Below, piece after piece: positions 1 to 4,812 of a DNA stretch of 8,558 bases. The stretch covers positions 1-8,558 of the forward strand of contig CADEEU010000148.1 in the NCBI GenBank assembly GCA_902826385.1, written 5' to 3'. The notes beneath the pieces are model-generated. The model searched no databases. It was not told the origin of the DNA and saw only the letters and a program-made list of their open reading frames with translations. The position numbers and the translations under genes are program-made. Source of the stretch: an uncultured Acidobacteriota bacterium. GTDB lineage: Bacteria > Acidobacteriota > Blastocatellia > Pyrinomonadales > Pyrinomonadaceae. Numbering within the stretch: position 1 is the first letter of the stretch; every line of letters starts with the position of its first letter.

Positions 1-42
1 AGCAGCGAGGAGAGCAAAAACAAAGACATTACGATTCATCAT
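1..42 (-). CDS. Start of a further gene downstream of the copper ATPase, probably exported (partial)
   Basis: Only the first 14 codons are in the window, reading MMNRNVFVFALLAA before the left edge. Two ATG codons stand in tandem (42 and 39), with an AGGA-type ribosome site just upstream. A short polar start (Asn-Arg-Asn) followed by a hydrophobic run looks like the beginning of a signal peptide or membrane anchor. The gene starts 25 bases after the ATPase stop on the same strand, so it is probably the last visible member of the regulator/YHS/ATPase operon and may encode an exported metal-resistance protein. The family cannot be named from this fragment. Confidence 0.6.
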   Translation of the reverse strand, partial: MMNRNVFVFALLAA

Positions 43-67
43 AGACGGGTCCTGTTAAGAACCAATT

Positions 68-2599
68 TCAAAGTTTTAGATTTCTCAATCGGAGCGCGTT
101 GACTATTACGGACACGGAACTGAGGGTCATTGCCGCGCTGGCGATCATTGGGCTTAGTAGCAAACCGAAAACCGGATACAGAACACCGGCAGCGATTGGG
201 ACGCCGACGAGGTTGTAAATGAATGCGAAGAACAGGTTCTGACGGATGTTCGTCATGGTCGCTTCGCTCAGCTTTTTCGCTCTTAGAATACCGCGTAAAT
301 CGCCTTTTAGAAGCGTTATATCAGCGGATTCCATAGCCACGTCGGTTCCGGTCCCCATTGCGATCCCGACTTGGGCTTGAGCAAGTGCTGGTGCATCATT
401 CACGCCGTCACCAGCCATCGCGACTATCTTACCTTGGGCCTGTAATTCTTTGATCTTTTCCGCCTTTTGTTCGGGCAACACGTCAGCGAAGACCTTGTCG
501 ATCCCGAGCTTTTTTGCTACGGCGTCGGCCGTAATAGCATTGTCACCCGTCATCATGACGACTTCGATCTTCTGCCGATGCAATTCACTGATCGCATCCT
601 TCGCAGACTCTTTAATCGTGTCTGCGACCCCGACCAGCCCCGCGGCTTTCCCGTCAACGGCTACAAGCATTACTGTTTGCCCTTCGCCTCGAAGCTCATC
701 GGCTTTTCCATCCGCCGGGAAATCAATATTGTTTTCTGTCATCAGCTTCGCATTACCGAGTAACACCTTCTTTCCGTCGATCGATCCCGTTATCCCTTTA
801 CCTGTGATGGATTCAAAATCTTCCACCTTAGCAAGCTCGATAGCTTTCTCTTCGGCTCCTTTGATAATCGCCTCCGCAAGCGGATGCTCGCTCGATCTCT
901 CAAGACTGGCTGCTACCCGCAAGATCTCGATTTCGGCAGATTCATTTAACGAGATAACCTTCTGAAGCCGAGGTTTTCCCTCGGTCAAAGTGCCGGTCTT
1001 ATCAACGACAATCGAATTCACCTTCTCCAAAATTTCCAATGCTTCGGCCTTCTTAACTAATACGCCATGCCGAGCACCGTGTCCGGTCCCAACCATGATC
1101 GACATCGGAGTTGCCAAGCCCAGGGCACACGGGCAGGCAATAATTAAAACCGAAACCGCCGCTACCATTGCGTAAGCAAAACTGCCGAAGATCAGCCAGA
1201 CGGCGAACGCGACAATTGCAACGACAATCACCGCCGGGACAAAATATGCCGAAACGACGTCCACCAGACGCTGGATCGGAGCCCGTGAACGCTGAGCCTC
1301 GCCAACCATCCGAACGATTTGTGCGAGCAGCGTGTCGCTGCCGACCTTTTCCGCTTTCATTACAAAGCCGCGTCGGCCATTGATTGTTCCGCCGATAACT
1401 TTATCGCCGACTGTCTTTTCGACCGGGATCGATTCACCCGTCACCATCGACTCATCAACCGAAGTATCGCCTTCCAAGATTGAGCCATCGGTCGGAATCT
1501 TCTCGTTTGCTTTAACCCTCAAAGTAGCGTCGATCTGCACATCCTTAAGTGCAATCTCGGCTTCAGTTCCATCGTCAAAAACCACAATCGCAGTTTCAGG
1601 TGCGAGTCCGAGGAGTTCCTTAATCGCGCTTGAGGTTTGGCTCCTTGCCCGCAATTCCAGCACCTGTCCGAGCAGAACAAGCGTCGTGATAACGGCCGCC
1701 GCTTCAAAGTAAGCGGAGATCAAGCCCGTATGCACATTCTGCATCGAGAAGGGAAATAAATCGGGAAGAAAAAGAGCAAAAAGACTGAATAGATATGCGG
1801 CCCCCGTGCCGATGGCGATCAGCGTGAACATGTTCGGGCTGACATTCTTGACGGAAGCCCAGGCGCGCTGGAAGAAAGGAAATCCGCCCCAGAGAATAAC
1901 GGGTGTTGCTAAAGCAAACTGGATCCATAGTGCGACCTTCGGTGCGACGTATTCGTGATAATTCGGCAGCATCTCACCCATCGCCAAAGCAAAAACGGGG
2001 AGTGTAAGTACGGCCGAAATCCAAAACCTCCGCTTCATATCGACAAATTCCGGATCGGGCCCATCGTCGAGGGTCATCACCTTCGGTTCAAGAGCCATCC
2101 CGCATTTAGGACAGCTTCCGGGGCCGATCTGCACGATTTCTGGGTGCATCGGGCATGTATATTCAACGCCGAGGCTCTCGGCCTCTAGTATTTTTTCTTT
2201 TTTCTCGTGGAGAAAGCTCGCCGGATTCTGTTTGAACTTATTCATACAGCCCGTCGAGCAGAAATAATAGGTTTCGCCTTCAAAATCGTATTTTCCCGCC
2301 GACGTTTCGGGCGCGACCGTCATTCCGCACACCGGGTCAACAAACTCTCCGCCCGCTGTTGCCTTCATGTCGCCGTGCGGGACGGTTTCTTTTTGTTCGC
2401 GTCCGATCTCGACAGGACCGCTCGCGGGCACGCCTTGTGTTTGGGCAATAAATTTCTGCAAGCAGCCCTTAGAGCAAAAATAGTAAGTCTTGCCCTCATG
2501 ATTAAAAGTTCCTGCTGCCGCGATTGGATCGACCGTCATTCCACATGTCGGATCAATGAATTCGTCTGCCGTAGCGATCTGTTTCTCAGTTCCTGTCAT
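68..2599 (-). CDS. copA: P1B-1 type Cu+-exporting ATPase with two N-terminal YHS domains and an HMBD
   Basis: This 843-residue inner-membrane pump uses ATP to move Cu+ (or Ag+) out of the cytoplasm. Its order is YHS domain (about 13-51, Cys19, Cys42, Cys46), second YHS domain (85-125, Cys91, Cys114, Cys118), heavy-metal-binding domain with CPMHPEI and CPKCGM (149-168), then the transport core. Visible core motifs are TGES (387-390), the CPC metal site in the sixth helix (489-491), phosphorylation motif DKTGT (Asp533), Ser-Glu-His-Pro (His572) and GDGVNDAP (730-737). Tyr795-Asn796 in helix 7 and Met824 with Ser827/Ser828 in helix 8 fit the P1B-1 copper class. Eight helices are predicted, at about 192-208, 222-243, 257-279, 293-313, 451-471, 474-496, 788-808 and 811-835. 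The usual GMxCxxC HMA domain is absent. The start is set by an AGGAGG (2604-2609) four bases upstream of ATG. The gene follows the small YHS gene by 37 bases. Confidence 0.96.
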   Translation of the reverse strand: MTGTEKQIATADEFIDPTCGMTVDPIAAAGTFNHEGKTYYFCSKGCLQKFIAQTQGVPASGPVEIGREQKETVPHGDMKATAGGEFVDPVCGMTVAPETSAGKYDFEGETYYFCSTGCMNKFKQNPASFLHEKKEKILEAESLGVEYTCPMHPEIVQIGPGSCPKCGMALEPKVMTLDDGPDPEFVDMKRRFWISAVLTLPVFALAMGEMLPNYHEYVAPKVALWIQFALATPVILWGGFPFFQRAWASVKNVSPNMFTLIAIGTGAAYLFSLFALFLPDLFPFSMQNVHTGLISAYFEAAAVITTLVLLGQVLELRARSQTSSAIKELLGLAPETAIVVFDDGTEAEIALKDVQIDATLRVKANEKIPTDGSILEGDTSVDESMVTGESIPVEKTVGDKVIGGTINGRRGFVMKAEKVGSDTLLAQIVRMVGEAQRSRAPIQRLVDVVSAYFVPAVIVVAIVAFAVWLIFGSFAYAMVAAVSVLIIACPCALGLATPMSIMVGTGHGARHGVLVKKAEALEILEKVNSIVVDKTGTLTEGKPRLQKVISLNESAEIEILRVAASLERSSEHPLAEAIIKGAEEKAIELAKVEDFESITGKGITGSIDGKKVLLGNAKLMTENNIDFPADGKADELRGEGQTVMLVAVDGKAAGLVGVADTIKESAKDAISELHRQKIEVVMMTGDNAITADAVAKKLGIDKVFADVLPEQKAEKIKELQAQGKIVAMAGDGVNDAPALAQAQVGIAMGTGTDVAMESADITLLKGDLRGILRAKKLSEATMTNIRQNLFFAFIYNLVGVPIAAGVLYPVFGLLLSPMIASAAMTLSSVSVIVNALRLRNLKL

Positions 2600-2610
2600 A
2601 GCCCCTCCTG

Positions 2611-2632
2611 GTGGGAAAAAACCTTTTCACAC
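2611..2632 (-). other. Weak hairpin between the YHS gene and the ATPase gene
   Basis: GTGGGAAAA (2611-2619) and TTTTCACAC (2624-2632) are inverted copies with one mismatch around a four-base AACC loop. The element starts four bases after the YHS stop codon and ends one base before the AGGAGG of the ATPase gene. The stem is mostly A-T, so it is weak. It could affect mRNA stability or the ratio of the two products, or be chance. Confidence 0.25.
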
Positions 2633-2636
2633 TTGC

Positions 2637-2825
2637 TCAATTACCGCTGCAACAGCTTGCTGGGCTACTGATCGGAGATAAGAATTTCTGTAGACAGCCA
2701 GTCGAACAGAAATAATGGGATTCTCCGTCCTGGTTATAGGTGCCAACGGCGGTTACCGGTGTGACTTGCATTCCGCAAACTGGGTCGATGAATGTTTCAG
2801 CCGTGGTTGTTTCGTTTTCCATCAT
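2637..2825 (-). CDS. Small stand-alone YHS-domain metal-binding protein
   Basis: The 62-residue protein is almost only one YHS (TRASH-like) domain at about 11-49. Cys17 lies in DPVCGM, and Cys40 and Cys44 in YFCSTGC. A short tail ends in Cys58-Cys59-Ser-Gly-Asn. No signal peptide or helix is visible, so it should be cytoplasmic. The domain closely resembles both YHS domains of the ATPase encoded 37 bases downstream, sharing motifs such as DPxCGM, YYFC/HYFC and GCLQKF. It may hand metal to that pump as a small chaperone or act as a buffer; this is inference. Tandem ATGs stand at 2825 and 2822; AGGAG lies 10 bases before the first, which I chose. Expression probably comes from the MerR-type promoter immediately upstream. 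Confidence 0.88.
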   Translation of the reverse strand: MMENETTTAETFIDPVCGMQVTPVTAVGTYNQDGESHYFCSTGCLQKFLSPISSPASCCSGN

Positions 2826-2866
2826 ATTTTTATCACTCCTGTCATTAAAAAGTAACGACAGAATAT

Positions 2867-2898
2867 ATTCTACAACCTGTCAGCAGGGATCAGGTCAA
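2867..2898 (-). promoter_or_regulatory. MerR-family type promoter driving the YHS-ATPase genes
   Basis: On the minus strand a -35 element TTGACC (2898-2893) is followed by a 20-base spacer and a -10 element TAGAAT (2872-2867). A spacer of 19-20 bases instead of 17 is the mark of promoters opened by MerR-family activators. The -35 element is also the last two codons (Leu-Thr) of the MerR-family gene, so the promoter sits at the end of the regulator gene and points at the YHS gene 42 bases away. The AGAATATATTCT segment (2860-2871) covering part of the -10 is a perfect 12-base palindrome. Confidence 0.72.
2875..2895 (-). promoter_or_regulatory. Predicted MerR-family operator dyad
   Basis: An ACCTG-N11-CAGGT inverted repeat lies across the spacer of the promoter, overlapping the 3' end of its -35 element. 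Total length, placement and the ACC...GGT ends match the layout of the CueR box in the E. coli copA promoter (recalled, not searched). The likely ligand is the MerR-family protein encoded directly upstream. The five-base arms are shorter than the seven-base arms of the E. coli site. Confidence 0.66.
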
Positions 2899-3318
2899 GC
2901 TCTTTTTTTCTGCCTCGCTTACCGACTCGATCAAATGGCAAACTGAATCGCCCGTCGGCATTGAATTCCTCATTTTTGACCAGTCCTGAAGGGCTTTCTC
3001 CATTTTCCGTTGGAGTTTCTGCATCTCTCTTATTTTTCGTTGATTCTCCGCAATGCGTCGGACAATAATTTCCCGAACCATCGGACACGGCGTATTCCCT
3101 TCTTTCGCCTCTTTCAAAATATCCGCGATCTCGGCGAGCGAAAATCCCAGATTGCCGGCCGCTTTAATAAAACGCACACGCACGGCATCAGACGGTTGGT
3201 AAACCTTGTAGTTATTTTGCGTATTGCGGGCGGGTTTTAGTAGACCTATGCGCGTATAGTGCCTAACCGTGTAAAGCGATACATCCGATTGGTTTGCCAG
3301 AACTGTTGCAGTCATCAT
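2890..3318 (-). CDS. MerR-family metal-responsive transcriptional regulator
   Basis: The 142-residue protein has the MerR layout: a winged helix-turn-helix at about 3-70 with signature YTVRHYTRIGLLKP (16-29) and a Tyr-rich wing (NNYKVY, 35-40), then a long charged helix at about 80-115 for dimerisation, then a short C-terminal metal-binding end. It has only two cysteines: Cys78 (TPCPMV), where MerR and ZntR place a cysteine at the head of the dimer helix, and Cys127 (VCHLIE) near the end, with His128 beside it. CueR instead has two cysteines in a C-terminal loop, so the metal cannot be read off with confidence; context favours Cu+. The gene begins 19 bases after the membrane DUF305 gene. AGGAG lies 12 bases before the first of two ATGs (3318, 3315). 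It probably activates the promoter that overlaps its own end. Confidence 0.9.
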   Translation of the reverse strand: MMTATVLANQSDVSLYTVRHYTRIGLLKPARNTQNNYKVYQPSDAVRVRFIKAAGNLGFSLAEIADILKEAKEGNTPCPMVREIIVRRIAENQRKIREMQKLQRKMEKALQDWSKMRNSMPTGDSVCHLIESVSEAEKKSLT

Positions 3319-3337
3319 TAGCTTGAGTGGCTCCTCA

Positions 3338-3826
3338 TTATTTACGTTCCAACTCGTCGAGTTTAGCCTTCATCCAGTCGATTTCCTTTTGTTGGTCGAT
3401 CGTTATCGATTTGCACAGATCCTTGATCTCCTGGTCTCGAAGATTTGGGTTATCACACATGAGGATCGCTCCGGCGTGGTGCGGTATCATTGATTTGAGA
3501 AATTGCTTATCCCCGACTACCGTTTGATATCTGATAGAGGCCGTAAACAGAATTAGCAGCAGGACGCTCACACCAGCGATGATAAGATTGGCCTTTTTGT
3601 TGTTGTACATGGACCACATTACAAAGATCTCGATCACAATCATCGGAGCGGTCATGAGCCCGGCCATGTAAACCTGGTTTATGTTTGGATATACGTTGGC
3701 GAATGAATCAACCATCATATACATGAACACAAACATTGAGATAAACGACAGAACCGCCATCATCGCTAGGTTCACGTACATGCTTTTCATGTTTTTCATG
3801 ATTTCTGTATGATTCATGTCTTTCAT
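3338..3826 (-). CDS. Three-helix membrane protein with a C-terminal DUF305 module
   Basis: The 162-residue protein has a Met/His-rich start (MKDMNHTEIMKNMKSM), three predicted helices (about 18-38, 53-73, 80-97) and a C-terminal half-length DUF305 module. The module shows the family motif FLKSMIPHHAGAILMC (109-124: His116, His117, Cys124) followed by Cys138 and the helix QQKEID (145-150). DUF305 proteins are ferritin-like four-helix proteins and some bind copper. With an odd number of helices, the N-terminus and the DUF305 module should lie on opposite sides of the membrane; the metal-ligand content suggests capture or sensing at the membrane (inference). The frame can be extended to a TTG at 3835, but AGGAGG is only one base from it and ten from the ATG at 3826, so I chose the ATG. 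It is the first gene of the left-hand unit. Confidence 0.85.
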   Translation of the reverse strand: MKDMNHTEIMKNMKSMYVNLAMMAVLSFISMFVFMYMMVDSFANVYPNINQVYMAGLMTAPMIVIEIFVMWSMYNNKKANLIIAGVSVLLLILFTASIRYQTVVGDKQFLKSMIPHHAGAILMCDNPNLRDQEIKDLCKSITIDQQKEIDWMKAKLDELERK

Positions 3827-3836
3827 ATTTCTCAAT

Positions 3837-3842
3837 CCTCCT
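3837..3842 (-). promoter_or_regulatory. Ribosome binding site that decides the start of the membrane DUF305 gene
   Basis: A perfect AGGAGG lies 10 bases before ATG 3826 but only one base before the alternative TTG 3835, which rules the longer form out in practice. Confidence 0.75.
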
Positions 3843-3873
3843 ATTCCAAATTCAAACGGTTGTTAGCTCAAGA

Positions 3874-3892
3874 CGAAATGCGGAGTATTTCG
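3874..3892. repeat. Inverted repeat upstream of the left-hand operon
   Basis: CGAAAT and ATTTCG are perfect six-base arms separated by seven bases, 48 bases upstream of the membrane DUF305 start and after the terminator of the preceding unit. This is where an operator for that unit would be expected. I see no convincing -35/-10 pair around it, so its role is open. Confidence 0.35.
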
Positions 3893-3913
3893 AGTTCCAT
3901 TACCACGTGGCGG

Positions 3914-3958
3914 AAAAAAATGACGTCGGGCACAATAGGCACCACCCGACGTCTTTTT
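3914..3958 (-). terminator. Rho-independent terminator, usable in both directions
   Basis: A perfect nine-base stem, GACGTCGGG (3922-3930) with CCCGACGTC (3945-3953), encloses a 14-base loop. On the minus strand the stem is followed by one A and seven Ts; on the plus strand it is followed by five Ts. It lies about 70 bases after the SnoaL-like gene and so closes the pump operon, separating it from the regulator/ATPase unit. Confidence 0.88.
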
Positions 3959-3980
3959 GCTCATTGACCGTATAAACTTC

Positions 3981-4011
3981 TGGACACCCTTCTAACATGT
4001 CCTTATATAGT
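3981..4011 (+). promoter_or_regulatory. Possible plus-strand MerR-like promoter with dyad (tentative)
   Basis: TGGACA (3981-3986), a 19-base spacer and TATAGT (4006-4011) each differ from the consensus at one base, and a GGACA-N11-TGTCC dyad (3982-4002) lies in the spacer. The geometry is that of the operator at 2875-2895, although the arm sequence differs. It would transcribe away from the terminator into the 3' end of the SnoaL-like gene, in antisense. No plus-strand gene follows, so it may be coincidence in an AT-rich gap. Confidence 0.25.
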
Positions 4012-4028
4012 GTCGAGCAAAAATTGCA

Positions 4029-4553
4029 TTACGCTTTAGGAGTCGGAGACGCAGCAGGAGCCGGGGCACGGCGAGGAGCGCTTGAGTGCCAGTGAACGAT
4101 CCGCCATTTGCCTTCGCGTTTTTCTAAGACTGCCGTACCAACGCCGCCGCTTTCTACTTTTCTCGTTCCCATCTCAGCAGCGAGACTGTATTTGAATGTC
4201 GCCCACGCGGTCTTGCCATCGACCTTTATTTTCATATCAGAAAAGGAGTATTTCGTATTTTTGAATTCCTTTAGTTCCGGTGCAAGATGCGTGTTGCGGT
4301 AATCGCTCCAGCCGTAATTGGCGTGTCCGCTTTCGAAGACGGTGACATCGTCGCTGTTGGCCCAGATCTTATCGAGTGCGGCGAGATCGCCTTGTTCGAC
4401 GGCAAGCGCCTCGCGTGTCATGACGTCCGTCACGGCCTTTACTTCGTCGGTTTGTGCCGAAACAGTCTCGTTGAGGCTAAAGGCGATAGCTCCCGCACCA
4501 ATCAAAACGGCCAAAGCAGCCATCAACAATTTATTAAAATCTTTTCTCGTCAT
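4029..4553 (-). CDS. Exported SnoaL/NTF2-like (DUF4440-type) protein
   Basis: The 174-residue protein starts with a signal peptide: Lys/Arg-containing n-region, hydrophobic core at about 9-25 and likely cleavage after Val-Ser-Ala (residue 33). The mature part looks like a small cone-shaped NTF2 fold of the SnoaL-like/DUF4440 group: an N-terminal helix pair (38-66), then strands ending in GKWRIVHWHSS (148-158), the usual last strand of this family. The tail is rich in Ala and Pro (APAPAASPTPKA). Family members include enzymes and non-catalytic binding proteins, so no reaction can be assigned. His154 and His156 near the end could bind metal, but this is a guess. A clear GAGGAG ribosome site precedes the ATG. 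It is the last gene before the terminator at 3914-3958 and probably belongs to the pump operon. Confidence 0.82.
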   Translation of the reverse strand: MTRKDFNKLLMAALAVLIGAGAIAFSLNETVSAQTDEVKAVTDVMTREALAVEQGDLAALDKIWANSDDVTVFESGHANYGWSDYRNTHLAPELKEFKNTKYSFSDMKIKVDGKTAWATFKYSLAAEMGTRKVESGGVGTAVLEKREGKWRIVHWHSSAPRRAPAPAASPTPKA

Positions 4554-4607
4554 AATTTCTTCTCCTCATTTTAGGTCTAACAGAAATCCAATGTTTTGCT
4601 ATGACCA

Positions 4608-4766
4608 TTAACCGTCAAGATACATCCCAATACCGAACAGCGATAAAACAATGGCGTCGTAGGTTAAATGCTGCTGACTCAAGCCGAGCAGCGGACCTCC
4701 GGTCAATTCAGTCAACCATGCTCCCAACAGAGCGAGAAACGCCAGGAAGAAAAGGCCTCTGGCCAA
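4608..4766 (-). CDS. Small two-helix membrane protein after the RND pump, start unclear
   Basis: This frame encodes 52 residues from a TTG at 4766. It has one hydrophobic helix (ARGLFFLAFLALLGAWL), a polar turn with Gly-Gly and SQQHL, and a second helix (DAIVLSLFGIGMYL) ending in Asp-Gly-stop. The pattern of two helices with charged caps (ARG..., ...TEL, ...LDG) looks like real coding sequence. Protein-like sequence continues upstream to 4793 (PTPFTYY before Leu-Ala-Arg-Gly), where an in-frame TGA at 4796-4794 blocks it. No ATG or GTG lies in the frame; a GTG at 4797 and an ATG at 4804 lie in other frames. Either a rare start is used or one base has been gained or lost near 4788-4797. It fills the gap after the pump (stop 4813) and may be a small accessory subunit. 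I do not recognise a named family. Confidence 0.6.
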   Translation of the reverse strand: MARGLFFLAFLALLGAWLTELTGGPLLGLSQQHLTYDAIVLSLFGIGMYLDG

Positions 4767-4812
4767 GTAATAGGTAAAAGGTGTTGGTCTGATTCACTTA
4801 TCATCTTTTCTT

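Noticed and set aside
450..965. A 171-codon open frame on the plus strand inside the ATPase gene
   Set aside because: It is Ser/Ala/Pro-rich, has no domain or ribosome site I recognise, and lies antisense to a clearly real ATPase.
2207..2671. A 154-codon plus-strand frame across the ATPase start and the YHS gene
   Set aside because: Composition is that of a shadow frame and it crosses two real genes and their ribosome sites in antisense.
3827..3835. Longer form of the membrane DUF305 protein from TTG 3835
   Set aside because: The AGGAGG is one base from this codon, too close for use; ATG 3826 fits much better.
4287..4611. Plus-strand frames of 95 and 97 codons over the SnoaL-like gene
   Set aside because: They are antisense to the signal peptide and first helices of a real gene and show no coding features of their own, even with the possible promoter at 3981-4011 upstream.
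4569..4617. A separate promoter for the SnoaL-like gene (TTGACG, 17 bases, AACATT)
   Set aside because: The -35 is good but the -10 matches at only three of six positions, so I do not list it as a feature.
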